Source: Novosphingobium aureum (lineage in GTDB: Bacteria; Pseudomonadota; Alphaproteobacteria; Sphingomonadales; Sphingomonadaceae). From it: 64,000 nucleotides of DNA. Under the pieces are notes generated by a model, which did no database searches, had not been told where the DNA came from, and saw only the letters and a program-made list of their open reading frames with translations. The position numbers were made by a program, and so were the translations under genes. Where the stretch lies: contig NZ_JADZGI010000004.1 of assembly GCF_015865035.1 (NCBI RefSeq), positions 62,001-126,000 on the forward strand. Direction: 5' to 3'. Of this stretch, positions 9,301 through 17,861 are shown in pieces (within the stretch, counting starts at the first letter, position 1; every line of letters starts with the position of its first letter).

Positions 9301-9316
9301 TGGCATAAGGTTTGCT
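9301..9316 (+). promoter_or_regulatory. Sigma-54 (-24/-12) promoter for glnK-amtB
   Basis: TGGCAT-AAGGT-TTGCT matches the sigma-54 consensus TGGCAY-N5-TTGCW, with GG (9302-9303) and GC (9314-9315) separated by exactly 10 nt. The expected transcription start is near 9327, about 40 nt before the P-II start codon. A sigma-54 promoter ahead of a P-II/ammonium transporter pair is the classic NtrC-controlled arrangement. No convincing NtrC dyad was found upstream. Confidence 0.8.
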
Positions 9317-9365
9317 TAAGGTTTTCGAGGCCGGCACAGGGACCGGTGACAAACAGGGGACAGGC

Positions 9366-9704
9366 ATGAAGTTCATCATAGCCATCATCAAGCCCTTCAA
9401 ACTCGACGAAGTTCGAGAGGCGCTTGGCGCAATCGGGGTCGCGGGCATGACGGTGTCCGAGGTGAAGGGATTCGGTCGTCAGAAGGGGCAGACTGAAATC
9501 TATCGCGGGGCGGAATACTCCACGAACATGCTTCCGAAGGTTAAGATCGAGGTGGCAGCGCCCGACGATCTGGCACCCAAGATCGTCGAAACCATCCAGC
9601 AGGTCGCCAGCACCGAAGCCATCGGTGACGGCAAGATCTTCGTCCTCGACCTGGCATCGGCCGTGCGCATCCGCACTGGCGAGGCCGGCGACACCGCGCT
9701 TTGA
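9366..9704 (+). CDS. glnK: P-II family nitrogen regulatory protein (GlnK type)
   Basis: The product has 112 residues, standard for a P-II trimer subunit that reads 2-oxoglutarate, ATP/ADP and (through GlnD) glutamine. The T-loop contains the uridylylation tyrosine in IYRGAEYST (Tyr51 by family numbering). The C-terminal signature is GDGKIFVLDLASAVRIRTGE. The start ATG follows CAGGGGACAGGC. Linkage to amtB, with the AGGAGG ribosome-binding site of amtB starting at the P-II stop codon, indicates a GlnK that plugs the ammonium channel when nitrogen is abundant. Confidence 0.93.
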   Translation: MKFIIAIIKPFKLDEVREALGAIGVAGMTVSEVKGFGRQKGQTEIYRGAEYSTNMLPKVKIEVAAPDDLAPKIVETIQQVASTEAIGDGKIFVLDLASAVRIRTGEAGDTAL

Positions 9705-9718
9705 GGAGGCCCGACAAG

Positions 9719-11047
9719 ATGGACCGCAAGATTCTCTGCAGCGCTGGCGCTCTCGCCGGTTCGCTGTTCGCCGCCATGCCGGCCTGGGCGCAGGAAGCTG
9801 CCGCCGAGGCCGCGGCCAAGCCCGTTCCCAACCCCGGCAACAATGCCTGGATGATGACCTCGACGGTCCTCGTCCTGCTCATGATCCTGCCCGGTCTGGC
9901 CCTGTTCTACGGCGGCCTGACCCGCTCGAAGAACATGCTCTCGACGATGACGCAGGTCGGCGCGGCTGCCGCGCTCGCCATGCTCATCTGGGTGATCTAC
10001 GGCTACTCGACCGCGTTCGGTCCCGAAGGCAACGCCTTCTTCAGCTGGGGCAACCTGTTCCTCTCGGCGACCACGCCTGACAGCACCGCTGCGACCTTCT
10101 CGGATGAAGTGATCAGCGAGTACGTCTTCATCTCGTTCCAGATGACCTTCGCCGCGATCACCGCCGCGCTCGTCTTCGGTGCGACGGTCGAGCGCATGAA
10201 GTTCTCGGCGGCCATGGTCTTCGTGGCCGTGTGGCTGACGATCGTCTACTTCCCGATCGCGCACATGGTCTGGGCCGGTGGCGGTCTGCTGTTCGACATG
10301 GGTGCACTCGACTTCGCGGGCGGTACCGTGGTCCACATCAACGCCGGTGTCTCGGCGCTCGTGGCCTGCATGATCCTCGGCAAGCGCAAGGGCTATCCCA
10401 CCGAGCCGATGCCCCCGCACTCGCTGACGCTGACCATGGTCGGCACCGGCCTGCTGTGGGTGGGCTGGTTCGGCTTCAACGCCGGTTCCGAGCTTGAGGC
10501 CGACGGCACCGCCGGTCTCGCCATGATCAACACCTTCGTCGCCACCGCTTCGGCTGGCCTGTTCTGGATGCTCGCCGAGCGTCTGGCAGGGCACAAGGGC
10601 TCGGCGCTCGGCTTCTGCTCGGGCATCATCGCCGGTCTCGTTGCGGTCACCCCGGCAGCCGGTAACTCGGGTCCCTTCGGTGCGATCGTGCTCGGCGCCA
10701 TCGCCTCGATCATCTGCTTCTTCATGGTTTCCAAGGTGAAGCCTGCTCTTGGCTACGACGACTCGCTCGACGCTTTCGGCATCCACGGCGTGGGCGGCAT
10801 CGTCGGCGCCATCGGCACCGGCTTCGTCTACCAGCCGAGCCTCGGAGGGCCCGGTGACGGTTCGACCGCGATGATGGCCCAGGTCATCATCCAGATCGAA
10901 GCCGTTCTCATCTCGCTCGTCTGGGCGGGTGTGGGTACCGCGATCGCCATCTTCGTCGCCAAGCTGATCACCGGCCTGCGTGTCAGCGAAGAGGTCGAGC
11001 ACGAAGGTCTCGACATCGGCGAGCACGGCGAACGCGCCTACAACTGA
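9719..11047 (+). CDS. amtB: Ammonium transporter
   Basis: The predicted protein has 442 residues. A cleavable signal sequence ending AMPAWA-QE (about residue 21) is followed by an 11-helix Amt core. Family landmarks are LFYGGLTRSKNMLSTM, the first pore histidine in GGTVVHINAGVSALV, and the second in DDSLDAFGIHGVGGIVG. It conducts ammonium across the inner membrane. AGGAGG at 9704-9709 with a 9-nt gap selects the ATG at 9719. It is co-transcribed with the P-II gene from the sigma-54 promoter. Confidence 0.96.
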   Translation: MDRKILCSAGALAGSLFAAMPAWAQEAAAEAAAKPVPNPGNNAWMMTSTVLVLLMILPGLALFYGGLTRSKNMLSTMTQVGAAAALAMLIWVIYGYSTAFGPEGNAFFSWGNLFLSATTPDSTAATFSDEVISEYVFISFQMTFAAITAALVFGATVERMKFSAAMVFVAVWLTIVYFPIAHMVWAGGGLLFDMGALDFAGGTVVHINAGVSALVACMILGKRKGYPTEPMPPHSLTLTMVGTGLLWVGWFGFNAGSELEADGTAGLAMINTFVATASAGLFWMLAERLAGHKGSALGFCSGIIAGLVAVTPAAGNSGPFGAIVLGAIASIICFFMVSKVKPALGYDDSLDAFGIHGVGGIVGAIGTGFVYQPSLGGPGDGSTAMMAQVIIQIEAVLISLVWAGVGTAIAIFVAKLITGLRVSEEVEHEGLDIGEHGERAYN

Positions 11048-11123
11048 TTTCAAGGATTGCTGGTGGGCCAGCCTCAGGCGAACCCACCGGCTCACCGTGT
11101 TCCTCCTGCGAACACAGACTGAC

Positions 11124-11155
11124 GGGCCGGGGCGCAATGCTCCGGCCCATTTTTC
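11124..11155 (+). terminator. Intrinsic terminator after amtB
   Basis: GGGCCGG (11124-11130) pairs with CCGGCCC (11142-11148) and is followed by ATTTTTC. It lies 77 nt after the amtB stop and about 130 nt before the second P-II gene, so that gene probably has its own promoter or depends on read-through. Confidence 0.75.
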
Positions 11156-11287
11156 ATGGGTTCTCGGGCCTTGCTGGGCTGACCTGCTGCGGTTTTGCTT
11201 TGCCCGCCCGGTGTGCTTGTGGAATGCTGCGGGAAAGCCCCGAGGCCGGTTCGCGGCGCGGGTGCAGGTCCAGCACATGGGGGCACC

Positions 11288-11626
11288 ATGAAATTCATCA
11301 CCGCGATCATCAAGCCGTTCAAGTTCACCGAGGTGAAGGCGGCGCTAAGCGATGCCGGAATTTCCGGTCTGACGGTGTCCGAGGTGAGTGGGTTCGGTCG
11401 CCAGAAGGGCCAGACCGAGGTTTATCGCGGTGCCGAGTACAGTTCGAGCATGATGCCAAAGCTCAAGCTTGAGATCGCGGTATCTGATGCCTTTGCGGAG
11501 ACCGTCGTCGAGATCCTGCTCAAGGCGGCTTCGACCGGCGAGATCGGCGATGGCAAGGTTTTCGTGTTCGACCTGGCGGACGTGTTGCGCGTGCGCACCG
11601 GCGAGCAAGGGGACATCGCGATCTGA
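11288..11626 (+). CDS. glnK: Second P-II family nitrogen regulatory protein
   Basis: This 112-residue P-II protein is a close paralogue of the one encoded at 9366. It shares the start MKFI-AIIKPFK, the T-loop tyrosine in VYRGAEYSS and the C-terminal RVRTGEQGD. The ATG at 11288 was chosen because upstream in-frame codons do not extend the P-II fold. It lies 240 nt downstream of amtB behind a terminator-like hairpin. Whether it acts as GlnK or GlnB cannot be told from sequence; glnB normally sits next to glnA, which is not in this window. Confidence 0.9.
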   Translation: MKFITAIIKPFKFTEVKAALSDAGISGLTVSEVSGFGRQKGQTEVYRGAEYSSSMMPKLKLEIAVSDAFAETVVEILLKAASTGEIGDGKVFVFDLADVLRVRTGEQGDIAI

Positions 11627-11768
11627 CGGCCCGGCAAGGGATGGAGCGCTTCAGGGCTGCGAAGCCGTGCGCTCACGCCATCCTCGAGGGGCCATCCCGT
11701 CTGGCCAACAGAGCCAGACGCCCTTGCGACACCAGCGCTGGTATTGCGGCCTCGTGGTGAACGTCGCG

Positions 11769-11792
11769 GCGCCGTCCGCTATAGGACGGCGC
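11769..11792. terminator. Strong hairpin between convergent genes
   Basis: GCGCCGTCC (11769-11777) and GGACGGCGC (11784-11792) form a perfect 9-bp stem with a 6-nt loop. It lies between the second P-II gene and the convergent DUF442 gene. There is no U tract on either side, so it could be a terminator aided by Rho or only a transcript-end stabiliser. Confidence 0.4.
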
Positions 11793-11820
11793 GCGCTCTG
11801 AGGCGGCGACGAATCTCGGC

Positions 11821-12249
11821 TTACTGGCCCCCTGCCAGCATATCGATGATCTGGCGAATCGGTGATACGTCGTAGCCTGCAGCGGCTGCCTGCGCGGCAA
11901 TCACACCGGGGTTGTCGCCGGATTTAGCGCGGGCCAGCGACCACAGCAGGGTGGAGCGCGTTCCCGAGCGGCAATAGGCGAGTACAGGACCTGCGGACTG
12001 GGCGAGGGCCTGCGCCATGGCATCGACCTGAGCCTGGCTGAAACCACCGTGACCCACGGGGATCGCGCAATAATCGATCCCGGCTTCACGCGCGGCGGCC
12101 TCGATTTGCGGGCCGGGGACCTGGTCTTCGCTTTCGCCTTCGGGGCGATTGTTGATGATCTGCGTGATTCCCATCGCCTTGGCCTCGGCGACGGCATCGA
12201 TGCCGATCTGGGGGCTGGCATAGAAGGAATCGGTCACTTTGCGGAACAT
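11821..12249 (-). CDS. TIGR01244/DUF442 family phosphatase- or sulfurtransferase-like protein
   Basis: The product has 142 residues with a protein-tyrosine-phosphatase-like fold. The N-terminal block is TDSFYASPQIG, the region ITQIINNRPEGE follows, and the catalytic-type loop is VLAYCRSGTRST with a cysteine and arginine in CX4R spacing. The same domain occurs fused to metallo-beta-lactamase hydrolases involved in sulfide handling. The ATG at 12249 has GGAG upstream (CGGAGACCCGAA); a longer open frame to 12387 has no domain support. Confidence 0.8.
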   Translation of the reverse strand: MFRKVTDSFYASPQIGIDAVAEAKAMGITQIINNRPEGESEDQVPGPQIEAAAREAGIDYCAIPVGHGGFSQAQVDAMAQALAQSAGPVLAYCRSGTRSTLLWSLARAKSGDNPGVIAAQAAAAGYDVSPIRQIIDMLAGGQ

Positions 12250-12550
12250 TTCGGGTCTCCGGTCGAATTCGCAGCAAGCCCTGGGCCGGTTTGGCGCGGG
12301 TTGTTCTTCTCCTCCAAAGCCGTGCAGAGCCCGCGTTGCAAGCCTTGACTGCCCCGATTGCCGGGTAATCTGTGGAGCTGTTCGCAATGCGGTGCGTAAT
12401 TCTATTCGCCATCACGGCCAGAGTAGTGTACGAATCGCGCTTGCAGGCACGACGGATCGCTACCGGTCCGGCTGGTCTGACGCCCCGGCGCGGCTCGTCC
12501 ACGTGTCCGGGCGACTGCTTTTAGGGCGCATCGAAGGTACGTTCGTAAAC
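12250..12550. other. Divergent intergenic region and long leader of the cold-shock gene
   Basis: This 301-nt gene-free stretch separates the DUF442 gene from the cold-shock gene. A weak sigma-70-like pair, TTGACT (12345-12350) and TAATCT (12366-12371), has suboptimal 15-nt spacing. If used, it would leave a leader of about 170 nt before the ATG at 12551, as is common for cold-shock mRNAs. No convincing terminator or small ORF was seen. Confidence 0.35.
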
Positions 12551-13282
12551 ATGGGTTTTGATAGAGGTCGTCGCGGAAGGGGACGCGACAAGCGGGATCG
12601 GTTTGGAGAGGACGATTTCGATCCGTTCTTCGCGGGACAGGATCGTTTCGGAGGCGGAGACCGATTCGGTGGGGGTGATCGCTTCGGAGGCGGTGACCGC
12701 TTCGGCGGCGGCGGCGGTTTCGACGACCGCGGCGGTTCGCGTGGCCCGGGTGGCCCGCGCGGCGGTGGCGGCGGTGGCCGCGGCGGCATGCCCGCACAGG
12801 TCGTTGGCCAGGGCCGCGGCACTGTCAAGTTCTTCAACTCTGCCAAGGGCTTCGGCTTCATCCAGCGCGACGAAGGCGGCGATGATGTGTTCGTGCACAT
12901 CTCTGCGGTCGAACGCGCGGGTCTCGAAGGCCTCGCCGAAGGTCAGCAGCTGGAATTCCAGCTCGTCGATCGTGGCGGCAAGGTTTCGGCGACCGACCTC
13001 GTTGCCGTTGGCGACATCATTCCCGTCGAGAAGCGCGAGGCTGCCCCGCAGCGTCAGCTGACCGGCGAGAAGGCCACTGGCACCGTCAAGTTCTTCAACT
13101 CCATGAAGGGTTTCGGCTTCATCACGCGTGATGACGGTCAGCCGGACGCCTTCGTGCACATCAGCGCGGTCGAGCGTTCGGGCATGCAGGGCCTGAACGA
13201 AGGTGACCGTGTGGAGTTCGACATCGAGGTCGATCGACGAGGCAAGTACTCGGCGGTCAACCTGATGCCGCTTCAGGGTTGA
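12551..13282 (+). CDS. Double cold-shock-domain protein with N-terminal FGG/RGG tail
   Basis: The protein has 243 residues. Residues 1-80 are low complexity: an RGRRGRGRDKRDR-type basic start, four tandem DRFGGG units, then glycine-arginine runs. Two cold-shock domains follow (about 92-155 and 178-243). Each has RNP1 (KGFGFI) and RNP2 (VFVHIS or AFVHIS). Cold-shock domains bind single-stranded RNA or DNA and act as RNA chaperones or antiterminators. Two-domain versions are common in alphaproteobacteria; the Gly/Arg-rich tail may promote RNA binding or condensation. The frame is open back to 12239, but homology starts at this ATG. Confidence 0.9.
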   Translation: MGFDRGRRGRGRDKRDRFGEDDFDPFFAGQDRFGGGDRFGGGDRFGGGDRFGGGGGFDDRGGSRGPGGPRGGGGGGRGGMPAQVVGQGRGTVKFFNSAKGFGFIQRDEGGDDVFVHISAVERAGLEGLAEGQQLEFQLVDRGGKVSATDLVAVGDIIPVEKREAAPQRQLTGEKATGTVKFFNSMKGFGFITRDDGQPDAFVHISAVERSGMQGLNEGDRVEFDIEVDRRGKYSAVNLMPLQG

Positions 13283-13341
13283 TCGTTGCCGCAAGTCCCC
13301 GGTCGGTTTGACCGGGGAACTGCACAAGCCTAAAAGCGCGC

Positions 13342-13370
13342 AAATGGCGGCCCGGTCGGGGCCGCCATTT
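13342..13370 (+). terminator. Hairpin after the cold-shock gene
   Basis: AAATGGCGGCC (13342-13352) pairs perfectly with GGCCGCCATTT (13360-13370), followed by GTCGTTTGTG. The strong stem has A residues before it and T-rich sequence within and after it, so it can terminate the cold-shock transcript ahead of argD. A smaller stem lies just upstream (13296-13318). Confidence 0.6.
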
Positions 13371-13425
13371 GTCGTTTGTGTTATCCATTTCCCGGCCCAC
13401 TGATCCGAATTCGAGGAAGCTTGCC

Positions 13426-14616
13426 ATGTCGATCACTCCGCTGATGCCCGTGTATCCCCGGTGCGGCGTTCGGCCCGTTCGCGGCGAACATTGTCACCTG
13501 ATCAGCGAAGACGGTCGCCGATTCCTCGATTTCGCGAGCGGCATCGCGGTCAACGCGCTGGGCCATTCGCACGAAGGCCTGATCGGTGCGATCCAGAAGC
13601 AGGCCGAGACGCTGATGCACGTCTCCAATCTCTACGGCAGCCCGCAAGGCGAGGCGATCGCCCAGCGGCTCGTCGATCTGACTTTCGCCGATACGGTGTT
13701 CTTCACCAATTCGGGCGCCGAGGCGGTCGAGTGCGCGATGAAGACCGCGCGTGCCTATCACCAGAGCCAGGGCAACGAAGACAAGTACGAGCTGATCACC
13801 TTCAACAATGCCTTCCATGGGCGCACGATGGCGACGATCAGCGCTTCCAGCCAGGAAAAGATGCACAAGGGCTTCATGCCGTTGCTGCCCGGCTTCAAGT
13901 ATGTCGAGTTCAACGATCTCGAGGCGGCGAAGGCTGCGATCGGCCCCAATACCGCCGGTTTCATGGTCGAGCCGATCCAGGGCGAAGGCGGCATCCGTGT
14001 CGCCGACGAGGCCTTCCTCAAGGGGCTGCGCGCGCTGTGCGACGAACATGACCTGATGCTGGTGCTCGACGAGGTCCAGAGTGGTGTCGGTCGTGCCGGC
14101 ACCTTCTATGCCTACGAACAGTACGGCATCGAGCCCGACATCCTTGCCACCGCCAAGGGCATTGGCGGCGGCTTCCCGGTCGGGGCCTGCCTCGCCACCG
14201 AGAAGGCCGCACGCGGCATGACCTTCGGCGCCCACGGATCGACGTATGGTGGCAATCCCTTCGCGATGGCCGCGATCGGGGCGGTGCTCGACGTCGTCGG
14301 AGACGAGGAGTTCCTCGCCAACGTGCGCGCCACCGGGGAGCGCCTCAAGGGCCGTCTCGCGCAGTTCATCGGCAATTACCCCGAGCTGTTCGATTCGGTG
14401 CGCGGCCGCGGATTGTTCATCGGGCTCAAGATGAAGGTCGAGCCGCGGCCCTTCGTTGCTCACCTGCGTGACGAGCACCAGGTCCTCGCCGTCTCGGCGG
14501 GCGACAACGTCATGCGCGTGCTGCCGCCGCTGGTGATCGACGATAGCCACATCGATGAATTCATGGACAAGCTCTCGGCAGCCGCCGCGAGTTACCAGCC
14601 CGAGAGTGCATCCTGA
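13426..14616 (+). CDS. argD: Acetylornithine/succinyldiaminopimelate aminotransferase
   Basis: The product is a 396-residue class III PLP aminotransferase that converts N-acetylglutamate semialdehyde to N-acetylornithine (and can serve lysine synthesis). It carries TNSGAEAVECAMKTAR, FHGRTMATISAS, the VLDEVQSGVGRAG Asp contact to PLP, and the Schiff-base lysine in LATAKGIGGGFPVGA. The ATG at 13426 follows GAGGAAG. It overlaps argF by one base, so argD, argF and hslO form one transcription unit. Confidence 0.94.
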   Translation: MSITPLMPVYPRCGVRPVRGEHCHLISEDGRRFLDFASGIAVNALGHSHEGLIGAIQKQAETLMHVSNLYGSPQGEAIAQRLVDLTFADTVFFTNSGAEAVECAMKTARAYHQSQGNEDKYELITFNNAFHGRTMATISASSQEKMHKGFMPLLPGFKYVEFNDLEAAKAAIGPNTAGFMVEPIQGEGGIRVADEAFLKGLRALCDEHDLMLVLDEVQSGVGRAGTFYAYEQYGIEPDILATAKGIGGGFPVGACLATEKAARGMTFGAHGSTYGGNPFAMAAIGAVLDVVGDEEFLANVRATGERLKGRLAQFIGNYPELFDSVRGRGLFIGLKMKVEPRPFVAHLRDEHQVLAVSAGDNVMRVLPPLVIDDSHIDEFMDKLSAAAASYQPESAS

Positions 14617-15542
14617 TGTCGCGCGATTTCCTCAGCCTCGCCGATGCGGGCGGCGACATGGTCGCAGCGATGATCAACGACGCGATCGACCGCAAGGCCG
14701 CGCGTCAGGGATGCGCCAAGGGCAAGGCCGATGCCGATGCTCCGCTGGCAGGCCACGTCCTCGCGATGATCTTCGAGAAGAACTCGACGCGCACGCGCGT
14801 CTCGTTCGACATGGCGATGCGCCAGCTTGGCGGAAGTTCGATCATCATGGAGGCTGGCAGCACCCAGATCGGCCGGGGTGAGAGCATCGCCGACACCGCG
14901 CGCGTGCTCAGTCGCATGGTCGATGCAATCATGATCCGCACTGACGATCACGCCAAGATCGAGGAACTCGCGCATTACGCAGACGTGCCGGTGATCAACG
15001 GTCTGACCGACCTGTCGCACCCGTGCCAGATCGTTGCCGACCTGCTCACCATCGTCGAGCACGGATTTGCACTGCCCGGTCTGCAGATGGCCTGGCTGGG
15101 CGATGGCAACAATGTCTCGCACTCGATGATCGAGGCGGCCGGCCTGATGAAGTTCACGCTGCGCCTCGCAGTGCCCGAGGGCTACGAGCCCGACGCAGGT
15201 TTCGTCGAGCGTGCCCGTGCGGCAGGCGGCGAGATCGTGATCACCCATGATCCGCTCGAGGCAGCACGTGGCGCGCAGGTCGTGGTCACCGACACCTGGG
15301 TCTCGATGGGCCAGGAAGGCGGCGAGGCGCACATCAAGGCGCTTGAGCCCTATCAGGTCAACGAGGGCCTCATGGCGCAGGCTGCCGAGGGTGCGATGTT
15401 CCTCCACTGCCTGCCCGCACACCGCAACGAGGAAGTGACAGACGCGGTCATCGACGGGCCGCAGTCGGCCGTCTGGGACGAGGCCGAGAACCGCATTCAC
15501 GGCCAGAAGTCGGTGCTGCTGTGGGCTCTGGGCAAGCTATGA
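14616..15542 (+). CDS. argF: Ornithine carbamoyltransferase
   Basis: The product has 308 residues and makes citrulline from ornithine and carbamoyl phosphate in arginine synthesis. Carbamoyl-phosphate-binding motifs are EKNSTRTRVSF (STRTR) and DLSHPCQ; the ornithine-side loop is FLHCLPAHRNEEV. It is translationally coupled at both ends: TGATG with argD and ATGA with hslO. Confidence 0.96.
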   Translation: MSRDFLSLADAGGDMVAAMINDAIDRKAARQGCAKGKADADAPLAGHVLAMIFEKNSTRTRVSFDMAMRQLGGSSIIMEAGSTQIGRGESIADTARVLSRMVDAIMIRTDDHAKIEELAHYADVPVINGLTDLSHPCQIVADLLTIVEHGFALPGLQMAWLGDGNNVSHSMIEAAGLMKFTLRLAVPEGYEPDAGFVERARAAGGEIVITHDPLEAARGAQVVVTDTWVSMGQEGGEAHIKALEPYQVNEGLMAQAAEGAMFLHCLPAHRNEEVTDAVIDGPQSAVWDEAENRIHGQKSVLLWALGKL

Positions 15543-16447
15543 GCGAGGACCCGATCATCCGGACCGACGATACCGGCTTCGATCGCGTCCTTTCGTTTTC
15601 GGTACCCTCGCGTCACGCGCGCGGCCGTATCGTGCGCCTGGGCCCGGTGCTCGAGACGGTGCTTTCGGCGCATGATTATCCGCCGGTGGTCAAGCATCTG
15701 CTTGCCGAGGCGCTGGTCCTGACCGCGCTGATGGGGTCGCTGCTCAAGGACGAGGGATCGCAGCTCACGCTGCAGGCCCAGGCCGAGGGCGGCGCTGTCG
15801 ACCTGCTGGTATGCGACTATCGCGATGCCAAGGTGCGCGGGTATGCCCGTTTCGACGAGGCGCAGCTGGCGCAGCTTGGCGATGAACCGCGTCTCGAAGA
15901 GCTCTTCGCGAAAGGGTACTTCGCGATCACCTTCGATCTCGCCTCCACCAAGGAGCGTTATCAGGGCGTGGTGCCGCTCGAAGGGGATTCGCTGGCCCAT
16001 GCCTGCGAGGCCTATTTCGCGCAGTCCGAGCAGATTCCCACCCTGATCCGCGCCGCGGTGCGTTCGAGCGACCAGCGCTGCATGGGCGCAGGCATGCTGA
16101 TCCAGCACCTGCCCGATGGTGAAGAAGGCAAGGCTCGCCTGCACGCGCAGGAAGAGCATCCCGACTGGGAGCACGTCTCGGTAATGGCGGGCAGCGTCCA
16201 GCGTGACGAGTTGCTCGATCCCGTCCTCAGCCTCGAACAATTGCTCTGGCGCTTGTTCCACGAAGAGGACGAGGTTCGCGTCGAGCCGCTCGACCTGCTC
16301 GAGCGCGGTTGCCGCTGCACGGTGGAGCACTACGCGAACATTCTCGGGCGCTTCCCCGAGGACCAGCTCTCAGAGATGCGCGATGACGACGGGACCATTC
16401 CGGTCGATTGCGCGTTCTGTTCCAAGATCCTGCACATCCCGCTGTAA
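15539..16447 (+). CDS. hslO: Hsp33 redox-regulated chaperone
   Basis: The product has 302 residues. The C-terminal zinc switch is intact, with GCRCTVEHYAN (CxC) and CAFCSKILHI (CxxC) near residues 263-297. Oxidation of these cysteines releases zinc and activates holdase activity towards unfolding proteins. The ATG at 15539 overlaps the argF stop (ATGA). Linkage of hslO to argF is frequent in alphaproteobacteria. Confidence 0.95.
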   Translation: MSEDPIIRTDDTGFDRVLSFSVPSRHARGRIVRLGPVLETVLSAHDYPPVVKHLLAEALVLTALMGSLLKDEGSQLTLQAQAEGGAVDLLVCDYRDAKVRGYARFDEAQLAQLGDEPRLEELFAKGYFAITFDLASTKERYQGVVPLEGDSLAHACEAYFAQSEQIPTLIRAAVRSSDQRCMGAGMLIQHLPDGEEGKARLHAQEEHPDWEHVSVMAGSVQRDELLDPVLSLEQLLWRLFHEEDEVRVEPLDLLERGCRCTVEHYANILGRFPEDQLSEMRDDDGTIPVDCAFCSKILHIPL

Positions 16448-16527
16448 CGCGGGTCGGGCCGCTCCGCGGTCTCCATGCAGTCGATCGATCGCGTGGTTTT
16501 CGCGTTGAAACGTGCTAGGGCAGGGAC

Positions 16528-16956
16528 ATGTCGAAGATGGTTTCCAGATCTAAACGCCTGACTGTCATGGTCGGCGCCGGCTTGGCCTTGGCCACACTGG
16601 GTGCCTTGCCGGCCAGTGGCGTCGGATCGAGCCTTGCCATGCTCGATCGTCTGGAGCCGGGCCTGTGGGAGCTGCGCGCCCGCGATCCCGGGACCAAGGC
16701 GCAGCGCCTGTGCATCCGGCAAGGTCAGGATCTCATCCAGCTGCGTCATGGCGGGCTCGATTGCAAGCGCGTGGTCGTGGTTGACCATCCCGCCGAGGTA
16801 GCCGTCCAGTACACCTGCCCGGGCAATGGCTACGGGCGCACCAGCATCAGGCGCGAAACCGATACCCTGATCCAGCTCGACAGCCAGGGGATCGAGAATG
16901 GCCGGCCCTTCGCCTTTGCTGCGGAAGGCCGCCGCATCGGAACGTGCCGGGGCTGA
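16528..16956 (+). CDS. DUF3617-like exported protein
   Basis: The product has 142 residues. An N-terminal basic and hydrophobic segment (RSKRLTVMVGAGLALATLGA) looks like a signal sequence. The remainder has the DUF3617-type start LEPGLWELRARDPG and conserved cysteines (LCIRQ, GLDCKRV, YTCPGNGYGR, GTCRG). Function is unknown; this family is periplasmic and common in Sphingomonadales. Confidence 0.7.
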   Translation: MSKMVSRSKRLTVMVGAGLALATLGALPASGVGSSLAMLDRLEPGLWELRARDPGTKAQRLCIRQGQDLIQLRHGGLDCKRVVVVDHPAEVAVQYTCPGNGYGRTSIRRETDTLIQLDSQGIENGRPFAFAAEGRRIGTCRG

Positions 16957-16995
16957 CGAGTTGCATTCGCGCGGCTCCCGGCCTAGCGATCGGGC

Positions 16996-17691
16996 ATGAA
17001 CACCGCCTCTTCCAGCGCTCCGGCGCAAGCTGTCGTCCTGCTTTCGGGTGGGCTCGACTCGATGGTTTCGGCCGCTCTCGCTCGTGAGCAGGGCTACATC
17101 GTCAATGCCCTGACGATCGACTACAACCAGCGCCACAGTTGCGAAATCGACGCTGCCAGGCAGATCGCGCAGGAACTGGGAGCGCAGCGCCACGTGATCC
17201 TGCCGCTCGACCTGCGCCAGTTTGGCGGCTCTGCGCTCACCGATGATATCGAGGTGCCCAAGGACGGGGTCGGACCGGATATTCCGGTGACTTACGTTCC
17301 CGCGCGCAACCTCGTGTTCCTCTCGCTGACGCTGGCCTGGGCAGAGGCGATCGGCGCGAAGGACATCTTCATCGGGGTCAACGCGCTCGACTATTCGGGC
17401 TATCCGGACTGCCGGCCCGAGTTCATCTCGGCCTTTGAGGACATCGCGACGCTGGCGACCAAGGTGGGGGCCCAGGGCAATGCGTTCGAGATCCATGCTC
17501 CTCTGCAGTTCCTGAGCAAGGCGCAGATCGCGGCGGAGTGTCACCGGCTCGGGCTCGAGCCGGCGATGAGCTGGTCGTGCTACGATCCCCAGAGCGATGG
17601 ACGCGCTTGCGGGGAATGCGACAGCTGCAGGCTGCGCAAGGCGGGATTTGCCGAGGCCGGGGTCATCGACAATACGAACTACGCCGCCTGA
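16996..17691 (+). CDS. queC: 7-cyano-7-deazaguanine synthase
   Basis: The 231-residue protein is the preQ0 synthase of queuosine synthesis. It has the PP-loop ATPase motif VVLLSGGLDSMVSA near the N-terminus and the four-cysteine zinc site SCYDPQSDGRACGECDSCRL near the C-terminus. It turns 7-carboxy-7-deazaguanine into preQ0 using ATP and ammonia. No other queuosine genes lie in this window. Confidence 0.95.
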   Translation: MNTASSSAPAQAVVLLSGGLDSMVSAALAREQGYIVNALTIDYNQRHSCEIDAARQIAQELGAQRHVILPLDLRQFGGSALTDDIEVPKDGVGPDIPVTYVPARNLVFLSLTLAWAEAIGAKDIFIGVNALDYSGYPDCRPEFISAFEDIATLATKVGAQGNAFEIHAPLQFLSKAQIAAECHRLGLEPAMSWSCYDPQSDGRACGECDSCRLRKAGFAEAGVIDNTNYAA

Positions 17692-17750
17692 GCCGTAGCG
17701 GCGGCGCATTTCAGGCGCTTATTCGATCCGTGACATAAACGCCGTCACAT

Positions 17751-17782
17751 AAAGGGCCCGCAGTGCGAACTGCGGGCCCTTT
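17751..17782 (+). terminator. Terminator hairpin after queC
   Basis: AAAGGGCCCGCAG (17751-17763) pairs with CTGCGGGCCCTTT (17770-17782) around a 6-nt loop. The A-rich and T-rich stem ends allow it to work in either direction. Confidence 0.75.
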
Positions 17783-17861
17783 ATGCATGGTCGATGCGGC
17801 GCTGCTGGCCTTGGCCGGGCGCTTTGCCATAGCCATGCCGAGGGAAAACAGACGCCCATAG

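Noticed and set aside
12345..12371. TTGACT/TAATCT promoter for the cold-shock gene
   Set aside because: The 15-nt spacing is too short for a confident sigma-70 call; mentioned only as a possibility in the region entry.
13296..13318. TCCCCGGT/ACCGGGGA hairpin right after the cold-shock gene
   Set aside because: No U tract follows, and a stronger hairpin with T-rich end lies 25 nt further on; not listed as a separate terminator.
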